Below, piece after piece: positions 43,791 to 54,306 of a stretch of DNA of 64,000 nt (position 1 is the first letter of the stretch; every line of letters starts with the position of its first letter). Made by a program: the position numbers and the translations under genes. Under the pieces are notes generated by a model that saw nothing but the letters and a program-made list of their open reading frames with translations, did no database searches and was not told where the DNA came from. Source of the stretch: Nematopogon swammerdamellus (lineage: Eukaryota; Arthropoda; Insecta; Lepidoptera; Adelidae); the NCBI GenBank assembly GCA_946902875.1, contig OX336340.1, positions 20,909,566-20,973,565 of the forward strand, read 5' to 3'.

Positions 43791-44674
43791 CGACAGATGC
43801 TCGACCTTTGATTTATCTCATCACTGTGATTCTCTCCATGCTCCAGTCTCATCTCTGTCCGCCTCCGGCCGCTGCACATGATCACCTTCCCTAGTAACCC
43901 GGAAGTAATTCCCCGGACTTTCGTCGAGAGAGCGGAAGTTGAAAATAGCAACAGACTGCAAACATGTTCATGACATATTCAGCGACACCACTATAAATAC
44001 GGCACCTAGAGACAATCCAACTGTCGGTAGGTAGGATAGGACGGAACTAGAAGCGAACAATACACATTTTGCTGGTCCTAGGGAATAGCGGATAGAAAGA
44101 TAGAAAACGCTCTATTGCTCTTTAAATATTTTACAAGAAAAATAATACATTGACGTGCAAATGCGTAGATAGATAAAAAATATGTAGAAAGGTACACATA
44201 GAGAGAAAGGTACACTATTATGGTATCTAATACGAGTTCTATTTTTATATTCTTCATAATTAATGTTTTTCAAGACGTACCTACAATCATTAATTTCCAT
44301 CGAAATTAATTTATCAAAGTTGAAATTTGTACGTTTTTTTTTTCATCAAATGTTCTATATATTCTACTCAAAGTATTGTATATGACGTCATGGCCTGTTC
44401 CGCTAAGCCAGCTCACATTACCTAAGCAAATTGAGAATATTAGAACATAGCATAAACTCTTTATTGCACTGCACGCAATTGAAAAAAATAACTGGACACT
44501 AAAATAAATAATAAACACAGGAGTGCACAAAGGCGGACCTATCACAGCAATTGATATCTTACTGATGTGATGTGATGTGATGAGGAATTAAATTATGTAC
44601 AAAGAAAAAAGTATGGATAGGATAGTATTTAAGCTTTATTATGTCGTGTTTCAACGTACATAGTATTCAAGCTT
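43791..44674. other. No gene recognised
   Basis: A short GTGATGTGATGTGATG repeat lies at 44565-44581. Confidence 0.4.
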
Positions 44675-44745
44675 TCAGGCCGGCATGGCATTCGCAACCC
44701 CCGAATACGACCGAATGCCCGTGCACGCCGTTAGACACCTCATGG
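44675..44745 (+). pseudogene. LINE 3' scrap
   Basis: AGGCCGGCATGGCATTCGCA and CGACCGAATGCCCGTG, as at 6018 and 56925. Confidence 0.55.
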
Positions 44746-45345
44746 CTATCTCTTCATCCAATAATTTTTGGAGCCGTCCAATCGACTCGTTTTTGAAGTT
44801 CTGTAATTATTGTTATTGTTCATTGACATGTGCAAAGTTCACTTGAAGTTGAACCATGAAATTAACCTCTATATTTAAATTTTTCCAAAAATTCATTAAT
44901 AAATTTCATCATAATTTTCGTGTCATGTAACGCCATCTATTTATATTAAATGTATGTCTTTATATCGGCCTTCAAAGTGTCTATATGTTGTTGACAGTTT
45001 TAGTACAAACATTGGAATTATCGTACAAATACTAAAGTTTATAGTACGGAATGCAAGCCTGCTGGCCAGTTATATCTCCAACGAAGCGACTGCATAGTTA
45101 ATATTCTAGTTATAATATCCTTCCGACTGTAACGTCGCCCTGCGCCGACCGCCAGTGCTATCACAGAACACAGTAAATCCCGCTTTTATGCTCAAATGCA
45201 GAGTGTACGTGTAGGTACAAGAGTGTGTCCACGGACGATAAAGGTCTTTGCCATGCTTCATTGTACTGAGGGACTATCATAGGATGTTTACGTTAGAGAA
45301 AATCGAATGAACGACGAGCGAATTTCACACGTTTCAAAAATATTG
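44746..45345. other. No gene recognised
   Basis: Unique-looking sequence. Confidence 0.4.
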
Positions 45346-45683
45346 CATTTTTTTATGGAAACTGACATGGTTGGCTACATCATCATCACCTACAACATCC
45401 GAGATGTTAGCCCATAACACCGGGTGGACTAGATGCTATGTCAGTGTTTCCCTTCATTTCATGTCGGCTAAACTGAACTGAACTCAGTGCGGTGTTACCA
45501 ACCCGAGCGGGATAAACCCTACCACCTAATAAGGTAAGAAGAGGAGGGACCTACAGTTTTACGTGGAATCCGAACCACGATCAGCCTCCAACGGTTGAGC
45601 GGTCACTCATCCAAGTACTAAACGCGCTCAGGGTTGCTTAACAACAGTCGACCGACCGCACCACTGAGCTACCGAGGCTGACA
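45346..45683 (-). mobile_element. SINE family A with an internal deletion
   Basis: Tail, 5S-like block (CACTCATCCAAGTACTAAAC), B-box-like GGAATCCGAACCACGATCAG and head are present. The body skips from CTAAACTGAACTGAA to CTCAGTGCGG, losing about 50 bases. Confidence 0.87.
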
Positions 45684-45889
45684 AAATAATATTGTATGGG
45701 GAAAAGATTCTAGGGGAGCTACAGGTTTCGTCAATATGTAGGTACTACAGGTTTTGTCCGTATATGCGCAATACGTGCAGCTCCCTTAGCAGGTCTTGAT
45801 ATAATTTTCTGTAAACTACAATATTTTTGAAATGGGTGAAATTCATACGTCGTTCTTTCGATTTACTTACGTAAACACGTCGTATGTAG

Positions 45890-46238
45890 CTAATAGGGTC
45901 CCGTCCCGTATACGTCGTACGGGACCCTATTACTAAGCCTACCCCGTCTGTCTGTCTGTCTATCTGTCTGTCTGTCTATCCGTCTGTATGTCCGAAGGCT
46001 GTATCTCTTGAACCGTAATAGGTAGCCCGTTGAAATTTTCACAGAATATGTGTTATTATAGCCGATATAACAACAAATAATAAAAATAAGAAAAAGTAAA
46101 AAAATCACGGGGTCCCCATACAAGAAATTAAAAAGTGTATGCGCGTCATCTACCGAAAACATTATGAAGCAGCGCTGACCATGACATGGCGATACGGAAC
46201 TCCCGGTGCGCGAGCTCGACTCGCACTTGGCCGGTTTT
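45890..46238 (-). repeat. Family D repeat, reverse orientation
   Basis: ACGGGACCCTATTACTAAGC, GTCTGTCTGTCTATC runs, ATATGTGTTATTATAGCCG, GCGCGTCATCTACCG and CGCACTTGGCCGG plus T run. Confidence 0.86.
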
Positions 46239-46764
46239 TCTGTCATTATGTCAAGTTTTTATGTCACTTCGTTTTCGAGAAAAACCTCTACGACAGACAG
46301 ATGGACACGGGAGTGATCTTATAAGAGTTCCGTTTTTTTTTAATCTTTTGAGGTACGGATCCCTAAAAATTATTCAACCTGACGACAGGAGAAATATATT
46401 ATATGAATTATGTGCAGCCAAAAATTACGCAGAAATAATACGAGAGAATTTCTCTCCATACGTGTGAAAATTCTGTGCAAGCAATCGATGTAGTTCCTGG
46501 CGTAAAATATTTTATTATAGTAGATAGGTGTGCTCAAAACTAGCGGTGATGAATGTTCAGTCCATTCAGATTGGGTTCACTACCTATATGTTTTATTGGA
46601 GTCGATAGCGATTTCGAAATGAATATGTCATTTAAAATCCTTGTTTAAAATGCTGGTCATTTACTGTTTGATCGCAGGTCATTTTTATAACCTTCAAACC
46701 AAAGACAAATTTTAAAGTGAGAAGTATATTTTCAAAAGTGTGCTTTTCCGCATGGAGTTCCTTT
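46239..46764. other. No gene recognised
   Basis: No supported feature. Confidence 0.4.
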
Positions 46765-47290
46765 TAGGTTTCCGTATCCCAGACGGAAGCCTATTACTAA
46801 GCCTCCGTCGTCTGCCCGTCCGTCCGTCCGTCCGTTCCAACGTTCGTCCGTCCCACCGTTCGTCCGTCTGTCCGAGGGCTGTATCTCTTGAACCGTATAA
46901 TAGGTAGCCCGTTGATACCTTCACAGAATATGCGTTACTATGGCGGATATAACAAAAAATAAGAAAAATAAGAAAATGTTAAAAATTAAGGGGGGCCCCC
47001 ATACAACAAACGTAAAATAAAATCGATTAGTCACAGTATAATAGGTGGCGCCACAAGCTTTTATACATTGCATTGTTATAGCCGCTAAATTGCCAACGAA
47101 CTCATTGAGGTGCTGTCAATTTCCCACCGTAAATTGCTATCGACCTCATTGAGGCTTCTCTCCGATCGTCCTTCATATCTTCGAAATTAAAATTCGAAGA
47201 CCATGCCACCTGAGCGGATAGGCGGATATTATTGATAGCGGATAGATAGGGAAACCTCCGCGCGCGAGTAAACCTTGCACTTGACAGATA
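46765..47290 (-). repeat. Family D-related repeat, diverged
   Basis: TTTAGGTTTCCGTATCCCAG, CGTCCGTCCGTCCGTTCC runs, GGGCTGTATCTCTTGAACCG, GGCGGATATAAC and a degenerate end near 47270. It has CCGT instead of CTGT microsatellite units. Confidence 0.75.
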
Positions 47291-47470
47291 TTTTTTTTAT
47301 GGAAACTGACACGGTTGGCTACATCACCTACAACATCCGTGTTGTCAGCCCATAACACCGGGTGAACTAGGTGCCATGTCAGTGCTTCTCTCCGGTCGTG
47401 CCGGCTACACTGAACTGGACGGAAAACACAAACTATTTACATAGTCGTTACGACCGACGTTTCATTCGGG
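47291..47470 (-). mobile_element. SINE family A, 3' half
   Basis: TTATGGAAACTGACACGGTT to the CGACCGACGTTTCATTCGG block; the head is missing. Confidence 0.85.
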
Positions 47471-47516
47471 GCAAGTTCTATAGATATTCGCTAAGTCAGA
47501 ATCACAGGTAACATTT

Positions 47517-47605
47517 TTAGGGTTCCGTATACATACGGGAGCTTATTACTAAGCCTACGACGTCTGTATGTCTGTCTGTCAGACAGACACACCCATACAC
47601 ACATA
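47517..47605 (-). repeat. Family D fragment
   Basis: TAGGGTTCCGTATACATACG, TTACTAAGCCTACGACGTC and a short CTGT run. The Penelope-like element starts nearby. Confidence 0.7.
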
Positions 47606-48402
47606 AAATAAATTAAACTCAGCCGACAGATCAAAAACCCTCAAAGTAAAAGTAAAGTGAGTCGCCAAATACACCTAAAGCGCTTACTAAATCCTACACG
47701 GACATATTCACGTGATCGTCGAACTTCATAAAATCATCAACACTATTGCTCATCACTATCCAGCGGATTCCTGCAACAATTGAAATATAAAGCAATTAAT
47801 CCATCACAAGAATCACTACAAAAGGGATCATCAACATTTCTACGTCGCACTCGCACAACAGTGAATCCACCCGAAGATCGAAGAATCTCAACCATATTGT
47901 CCTTGCTCCCCGACCGCTCAAGAGTCCTTGCAATAAGCTTGCAATAAAGTATCTCTCGAAGTGGACGACACTAAAATACATCCAACCACTCCAGAATTCA
48001 AGACAACAACATCAAAGAAGAAATCATAATTTGATAAGTAGACTTATTTAAGCATTCCTGCAATAACGATTCTTGATACAGAATATTTTAGGAATATTTA
48101 TAAATTATAAAAATTGTTTACAAAAAGATTAGGCCACAGAACACAGCATGAATATTGTCAAAAATATTGTATTGACATATGAGATTACCTATCAATGTTT
48201 GAAATTCATCTTATACAAAGAAAACTAATATGTCACTGCCATACAAAGAGATTGTAATCTACGCTGCCCAAAGAGGTTGGATTAGCCGCACGTTGCCATA
48301 GTACCAAGGAGTTTAGATATATTACTAATATATTTATTGCGGAGTCTGTTCAACTATTCACAGTTGCCTTGATTGCATTCCTCTCGATCTAATACGATCA
48401 CA

Positions 48403-48552
48403 ATGAAAGAAATCCTAGACAAAATCACTTACCACGCATCCAAACTACTACAATTTAATAGTCATCACACATTCCTTAACGAATGTTTAAAATTCGGTAT
48501 GGCTCCTAAAGGCCTTATACAAAAAATGCCATTTTATGCAAAGAGATTCTGA
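48403..48552 (+). pseudogene. PLE N-terminal segment, out of frame with the main ORF
   Basis: An ATG at 48403 in a good context (ACAATGA) opens 49 codons ending in TGA at 48550-48552. The peptide includes FLNECLKFGMAPKGLIQK, which resembles the N-terminal 'C … P.GL' region seen before PLE RT domains. The main frame is in another phase and opens 60 bp downstream, so a small indel probably separates the two. An intron is less likely because the stop precedes any good donor. Confidence 0.55.
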
Positions 48553-48611
48553 TACGTCATTGATTTTATGCAATACCACCACCAATTCGAGAAATATTTC
48601 GCGCTCTACAG

Positions 48612-51167
48612 ATGACACAAGCAATACAAACAACGCAACTCCTCCACAGCCAATACATCTCGCTGTGCCTTCATCATAAAAATAATCTAGACGCAATTGT
48701 AAAAACCGCCCTATTAGCATTTCCACATCTATTTATAAAAATTAATCAAATTCTTAGCGCACATAGAACAAAACAGCACAAAAACTTCAAAAATCAAAAT
48801 ACAAAATTAAACAAATTAAAAAAATATTATGAGTTACTAGGCCTTTCCTTACCACTAAATCCCAAACTTACAACCTCTACAGCTCTCAACACACAACCTA
48901 ATGACCTCGTAAATCTCTTTCACATTCCACCACCGCCTCAAATCACACACACCAATCACAACAATAACATAGTTAATCTGTCATCTAAAATACTATCAAA
49001 CACCGAAATAGCCGTTCTTTCAAGAGGTCTAAATTTCTGCCCAACAACAACTGTTAACCAGACTGAACTAACAAATGACGCAATACGATTTGGCCGAAAG
49101 CTCAAGTGGAAATACTACTGGACTAAACACCAAAATAACAACACTACTACAGACAGCGTGCACAAAAGTCTAGAACAATTTAAGGAACCATCACGCTTCG
49201 AACCACCAGCACTGCCACAAAATCATCCCATCGAAATCTTTATGACTAATATACTAACAAAACTTACAGACGACGAATACGCACATACTTTACAGCACCA
49301 AAATAGCAACCTAACGAAAGACGAACAACGAGCACTCAAAAAATTAAAAAGCGACGACGACATCATTATTTTACCGGCAGACAAGGGATCCACAACTGTA
49401 ATATTAGATCGCGTCAACTATGTCAATGAAGGATTTCGCCAACTAAACAACACAGATTACTATGTCATTCTGGACCACGATCCATGCCAAAACATAACCA
49501 CCACTATCAAGACCTTTCTAAAAACAAAAGGGCCTGCTGAAGCACTGAACCATTTAACCATAGATTCACTCGTTCCACCTCACCCACGGACACCGCATTT
49601 CTACATGTTACCGAAGATTCATAAAAAAGACAATCCAGGTAGACCCATTGTAGCATCATATCAGTGCCCGACAGAACGCATCTCAGCCTATGTTGACCAT
49701 CATCTCCAACCAATCGTCAAGTCACTGCCATCCCATTTAAAAGACACTTACCATTTTCTCGACATCATACAAAACTTCAAACTACCCCAGACACCCACAA
49801 CTTTAGTTACAATAGACGTCACTTCCCTCTACACCAATATCCCACACGCCGAAGGCCTCGATGCCGTTACAGAATACCTCAACAACAGACAATACCCTCA
49901 TACACCATCCACACAATTCCTCATAAAACTGAGCGAAATAGTACTAACCAGCAACTTCTTCAACTTTGAGGGCCAAGTGTACAAACAAATCAAAGGAACA
50001 GCTATGGGTACGCGCATGGCACCATCATACGCGAACCTATTCTTGGGGAAAATAGAAGAGCAATTTCTAAAAAATTGTACTATAAAACCTGCGCTGTGGC
50101 TTCGGTACATAGATGACATCTTCGTGATTTGGCAGCATAGTTTAGAAGATTTAGAAATCTTTCTCAAAAAATTAAACCAATGCAGTTCGTTATCGTTCAC
50201 CCATACCAAATCACAAAAATCCATTACATTTCTAGATGTCGACCTGACAATCCATAATAATCAAATCATCACATCAGTCCATATCAAAGAAACAAATAAG
50301 CTACAGTACCTAGATTTCAACAGCTGCCATCCATCCCATACAAAACGCTCTATACCCTATTCGCTCTCAATTCGTGGACGCAAAATTTGTAATCATCCAC
50401 ACACATTAACACAATATCAAGACAAAATTTACAATGCACTAAAAGAAAGAAATTATCCTCAGAAACTGCTTGTAAAACAAATATACAACAAAAAACCATA
50501 TCCAAGAATAAACAACAACAAAGTCAAAGACATTTTAAGATTCATTACTACATACTTTCATGGAGCCCATAAGTTAAGAAAATTGATCAAAGAATATCTT
50601 CCGATTCTCAATAACAACACAGATACAAAAGGCCTAATCCCAACCACACCACCCATAACATTCAAACAAAATAGAAATTTGCGTTCTATCCTCTCTAAAA
50701 CCAAACCGCAGTCTCCACCAGCCACAAACTCCTCACCATCCGGCACCTCACCTTGCAATCATCCTCGATGCAAAACATGTCCACTCATCAATACAGCATC
50801 CATAATCCAACTCACAAACGCACATCATCGACTGTACGCCCAACCATACTCCACTTGCAAAACATCAAACTGCGTCTACCTGCTAGAATGCAAACATTGC
50901 CCATCATACTACATCGGTGAAACAATCAACCCCCTTCATATCAGGCTTAATCATCACCGCTTTACAGTCAACTCGCTCGCTTATTCCTCATTACCTGTAC
51001 CAGCACACGCCAGATCACACCAACTGACATTTAACAACTGCTTCCACGTCCGTATCATAAAATCATTCTCACCTCCCCTCCCTGAAATAGAGTTGCGTAC
51101 CCATGAAACTTCATACATATGGATCCTTGGCTCATACCATTCACCAGGCCTCAACGTCATTCACTAA
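48612..51167 (+). CDS. PLE reverse transcriptase with GIY-YIG endonuclease
   Basis: 851 codons without a stop, close to the usual PLE size. RT blocks in order: LPADKGSTTVILD (about 254-266), FYMLPKIHK (330-338), TIDVTSLYTNIP (motif A, D402), KGTAMGTRMAPSYANL (461-476), YIDD (499-502, catalytic) and TFLDVDLTI (539-547). A CNHPRCKTC cluster (715-723) precedes a GIY-YIG-type domain: CVYLLEC (754-760), YYIGET (766-771), then RLNHHR. The family's RT copies RNA, and the GIY-YIG nuclease cuts the target. The ATG at 48612 is simply the first in frame; the true N-terminus may be the segment at 48403. The catalytic residues look intact, so recent activity is plausible. Confidence 0.95.
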   Translation: MTQAIQTTQLLHSQYISLCLHHKNNLDAIVKTALLAFPHLFIKINQILSAHRTKQHKNFKNQNTKLNKLKKYYELLGLSLPLNPKLTTSTALNTQPNDLVNLFHIPPPPQITHTNHNNNIVNLSSKILSNTEIAVLSRGLNFCPTTTVNQTELTNDAIRFGRKLKWKYYWTKHQNNNTTTDSVHKSLEQFKEPSRFEPPALPQNHPIEIFMTNILTKLTDDEYAHTLQHQNSNLTKDEQRALKKLKSDDDIIILPADKGSTTVILDRVNYVNEGFRQLNNTDYYVILDHDPCQNITTTIKTFLKTKGPAEALNHLTIDSLVPPHPRTPHFYMLPKIHKKDNPGRPIVASYQCPTERISAYVDHHLQPIVKSLPSHLKDTYHFLDIIQNFKLPQTPTTLVTIDVTSLYTNIPHAEGLDAVTEYLNNRQYPHTPSTQFLIKLSEIVLTSNFFNFEGQVYKQIKGTAMGTRMAPSYANLFLGKIEEQFLKNCTIKPALWLRYIDDIFVIWQHSLEDLEIFLKKLNQCSSLSFTHTKSQKSITFLDVDLTIHNNQIITSVHIKETNKLQYLDFNSCHPSHTKRSIPYSLSIRGRKICNHPHTLTQYQDKIYNALKERNYPQKLLVKQIYNKKPYPRINNNKVKDILRFITTYFHGAHKLRKLIKEYLPILNNNTDTKGLIPTTPPITFKQNRNLRSILSKTKPQSPPATNSSPSGTSPCNHPRCKTCPLINTASIIQLTNAHHRLYAQPYSTCKTSNCVYLLECKHCPSYYIGETINPLHIRLNHHRFTVNSLAYSSLPVPAHARSHQLTFNNCFHVRIIKSFSPPLPEIELRTHETSYIWILGSYHSPGLNVIH

Positions 51168-51465
51168 ATTAAACATACATCACCAGTATACCTTTCACAT
51201 CTCATAACTCATATTAATTTACGTTCATCCACTCACCATGTATCCATAAAACCATCATTTGCTTTCTATTTCTATATAAAAAATTATAAAAAAAGAAGAA
51301 AATATTAAAAAACATATCTATCAAATCATTATTTCTCACTTGACTGAAGACGCCACCGACATCGGGGCGAAATATTTCATTAATAAATGTGCTTTTTTAT
51401 TATTATTAATAAAATATGTGTTTTACATAAAAATCAAAGTAAAAAAAATATTTCCGCTCAGTCAA
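51168..51465 (+). other. PLE 3' untranslated region
   Basis: C+A-rich then A+T-rich. It includes CTGAAGACGCC … GGGGCGAAATAT at about 51343-51375, a stem-loop string also seen in altered form at 23190-23245. AATAAA-like strings lie near 51380 and 51408. Confidence 0.6.
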
Positions 51466-51467
51466 AA

Positions 51468-51700
51468 TCTTTAAGGGACCGCTAAGTAAAAAAATATAAC
51501 TCGGTCCCCCGACGCCATTAATTAATTAAGTGGGTGGATGAGAAGAGCGGAAGACCGCGTGTGGCGGCGTGCCTTGGGAGAGGCCTATCTCCAGCAGTGG
51601 ACCGATACAGACTGATTATGATGATGATGATGTTTTTTCCTTTTTACGGGGTTTTTGGTGTGACGGGGGTTTTTAAATTTGTAATTTAACTTTTTCTCCC
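51468..51700 (+). repeat. Foldback-family pieces around an RTE-like LINE end
   Basis: 51468-51520 (GGGACCGCTAAGTAAA, GTCCCCCGAC) and 51645-51700 (GGGGGTTTTTAAATTTGTAA) match the arms at 24291-24518. Between them, 51535-51635 is an RTE-type LINE end (GCGTGCCTTGGGAGAGGCCT, CCAGCAGTGGACCGATA, then ATGATGATGATG). The LINE end probably inserted into the foldback element. Confidence 0.7.
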
Positions 51701-51721
51701 ATATAACTGTATCAATGTTAT

Positions 51722-52600
51722 AGATAGATAGATAGAAATACTTTATTGCTCCAAAACATTTAACAGTAACAAACGATAAGTAATTTGCATGAGGGGCAAA
51801 GGCGGACTTATCCCTTACAGGGATTTCTCCCAGTCAACCTTTGGATGTTCGAGAGTCGTATGTTGTGAGATATAAGTAGGTAGTAGCAAAAGACTTGAGT
51901 GTGGGAATGTAAAATATAATATATGGGAAATAACTATGATAAACTATAATATACTTGCACTACATAATATAAGTACATACCAGTTTAAACGTAGAAATCG
52001 CAAATTATAAATTAAATTAAATACATAAAACCATAAATTAAATACATATGTATTAAAGATTATATAATACATAATACCTAAATATATATATACATACATA
52101 CTTGTCCATTCAGAATTAAAGGATTTTTTAGCTATTGACTTCACACTGACGGAGATAGTACAACTTTAAGTGTTTTTTGAATAACGGAAGCGACTTGCAG
52201 TGCCGTATATAGTGAGGTAGTTGATTCCACAGACGAGCTGCGTGCACAGAAAATGAGTTTGTGTAAAATCCAGTTTTATGAGTGGAAATGGCTAAGATAT
52301 TGTCATCACTTGAACGAAGCATGACACCGTGGGAAGATAAGTATTGAAAACGTGAAGATAGGTACTCGGGAGCTTGTTGATACAAGAATAAAGGAGTCCA
52401 AGGATGTGGGGATTTCTGCGGAGACGGATTGGGAGCCACTTGAGACGTCTGCGGTATTCAGAAACATGGTCGTACTTACGTAGACCGAAAAGAAGCGTAT
52501 ACACATGTTTTGCAGACGCTCAAGCTTGTCCAGGAGTTCCTCAGTAACGTCCAGGCAACATACATCTGCATAATCAAGGATGGGGAGAATGTTCAATGAT
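51722..52600 (-). mobile_element. LINE family 2, 5'-truncated copy
   Basis: On the minus strand: RT C-terminal coding sequence (about 52600-52128), then a 3' UTR with CAAAGGTTGACTGGGAGAAA, GGATAAGTCCGCCTTTGCC, GCAATAAAG and a TATC tail. Other 3' ends of the family lie at 6840-7090 and 53735-54080. CR1/L2-like by its protein end; clade uncertain. Confidence 0.85.
52128..52596 (-). pseudogene. LINE family 2 RT C-terminus, frameshifted
   Basis: Three overlapping minus frames share one protein: ILDYADVCCLDVTEELLDKL (52596 side), then FGLRKYDHVSEYRRRLKWLP, then FSVHAARLWNQLPHYIRHC and SLPLFKKHLKLYYL, ending at 52128. That is the standard thumb and C-terminal region of a LINE RT. At least two frameshifts; no catalytic block present. 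Confidence 0.82.
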
Positions 52601-53069
52601 ATTCCAATTGATAAAATAACGTTATGTTATTAAAACTATTTCGGTTATTAAATATTTCAATAGGTATTAAAACTATTTCAAAACGTCAAATCCCCAATTT
52701 AGAGTCGGAATTCCGTCCAGTTCTCGGTGGAGCATAAAATCAATAGGCAGGCGGCGAACGGAAGGTATTATTATGAATTCAATTATGTGCAGTCAACCGG
52801 TAGGGTGATAATTTCATTGGAAATATTTCAGCAAATTTGTGGAGCGCGCGCGATATGTGCCTATGAATTCATTAAGTTAAATACTACGGAATCGTTGGAT
52901 TTCCACGAACTTAATTCAATTGGACCCGTATAAGTTAAATGCTTTTGTACACTGGTGTGAAGGGCTGCGTTTTATTTTCACAGTTCTCATATTGCATTAT
53001 TTTTATGTATGCTTTATTCTTTGTATTGTAATTAATTAATACATTTATATATGCTTCTTAACTGTGTTT
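52601..53069. other. Unclassified, non-repetitive
   Basis: 52680-52930 matches no repeat in the window. The 68-codon frame (52727-52933) has no domain. Possibly old host sequence. Confidence 0.35.
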
Positions 53070-53276
53070 TTTAGGTTTCCGTGCCCCGTACGGAAGCCTA
53101 TAACTAAGCTTACAATGTCTGTCTATCTGTCTGTCTGTCCGTCCGTCTGTCCGTCCGTCTGATGGCTTTATATTACAGCCATGGGACTGACGGACGAACA
53201 GGCGGACAGACAGACAGACAGACGTTGTAGGCTTAGAAATAGGGTTCCGTACGGGGATGCGGAAACCAAAAAATGT
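53070..53276. repeat. Inverted family D-type pair (foldback)
   Basis: GGTTTCCGTGCCCCGTACGG … GTCTGTC runs face CAGACAGA runs … GGGTTCCGTACGGGGATGC and GGAAACC. Two family D ends are thus arranged head to head around TTACAGCCATGGG. Confidence 0.85.
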
Positions 53277-53734
53277 ACGTAACATCATACATTAAGGTCA
53301 TAATTACGTAATACATCCCTGCAGAGGTGTCCCAGTTCCAGCCACATAAACCGTTGAATGAAGGTCGAAATTCGCATGTAATCTCCCTGAGGTGGCCGTG
53401 AGCATTAATGAAGCGAGTTTTAATTATGTGGACTCGTTAAAAAGTGCGCCTTAGAATTAGACAGAAATGAATTAAGAGTATCCGGCGACTCCGGGTTCTC
53501 GTTAAGGGTACGGTGTCCGGGTTTTTGTGAGCGAAATCTGAATGGGAACAGGAGTTTGGAGTGGGGAGCTGCGGTGACGGCACGCTGTTTACAGTGAATA
53601 CGACTCGGGGGACCGATTTAACTGCAATGGAGTAAAACTGTACGAACTAGGACTATTATGTGTTCGCTCGTACTTGAAGTTTTGTAAAGAGGCACGGGTG
53701 CAATAATAATTTCGCAAAAATTCATTATTTGTAG
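53277..53734. other. Unclassified, non-repetitive
   Basis: No repeat match in the window. ATTAATGAAGCGAG, TTTTAATTATGTGG and similar strings make a non-coding host element conceivable, but nothing proves it. Confidence 0.35.
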
Positions 53735-54080
53735 ATAGATAGATAGAAAATTCTTTATTGCTCCAGTAAACATTAAACAGTATCAAATACATTGGAAAAT
53801 TTACATAAGGTGCAAAGGCGGACTTATCCCTTACAGAGATTTCTTACAGTCAACCTTTGGATGTTTGAGATTCGATAATATAGAGTGGAATGTAAGTAGG
53901 TAGTTAGCAAAAGAGTTGAGCGTGACAATTGAAGATAAAATAATAATAAGAATACTTATTAACAATACATATAAGTACATGCTAGTAAAGTATAAGCCAT
54001 ACATGTTTAATACATATAAATTACTAAATATATAGAATATTATATACAAATAAATATACATACATACAAATATACATACA
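53735..54080 (-). mobile_element. LINE family 2, 3' UTR end
   Basis: TAGATAGATAGATAG tail, TTCTTTATTGCTCCAG, GGCGGACTTATCCCTTACAG and AGTCAACCTTTGGATGTT; no coding part. Confidence 0.82.
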
Positions 54081-54306
54081 CCGTTTGTATTTTGTGTAGA
54101 ATCCTTAGACGGATCAAAGCTGCAATCTATATCATCGTATCTATGTATATCATATTTCATGGTACGATTGCATGGAGCAGAAGTAATTTGTTTATAAATT
54201 TGTATATTATTCATTCGAGGAATTCGAAAAGACATCGTACCCGAGAACACTTTTAGGGTTGTTGTGCTGAGTATTAAAAAAAGAAATATTGCAAAACTAT
54301 TTGTTT

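Larger units (their letters stand above)
47610..51465 (+). mobile_element. Penelope-like retroelement (PLE)
   Basis: A C+A-rich unit with a ~0.8 kb leader, a split N-terminal frame, one long uninterrupted RT-endonuclease frame and a ~0.3 kb 3' region ending in A-rich sequence. Boundaries are approximate; the left one is set by the end of a family D fragment and the right one by foldback-family sequence at 51468. I found no long terminal repeat bracketing the unit. Confidence 0.85.

Noticed and set aside
51343..51375. Canonical hammerhead ribozyme in the PLE 3' region
   Set aside because: The CTGAAGA and GAAA strings are present, but stem I does not pair next to the core and the first stem II pair would be C-C; kept only as a conserved stem-loop observation.
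47610..51465. Long terminal repeats (pLTRs) around the PLE
   Set aside because: I could not find matching sequence upstream of 48403 and downstream of 51168 by eye.
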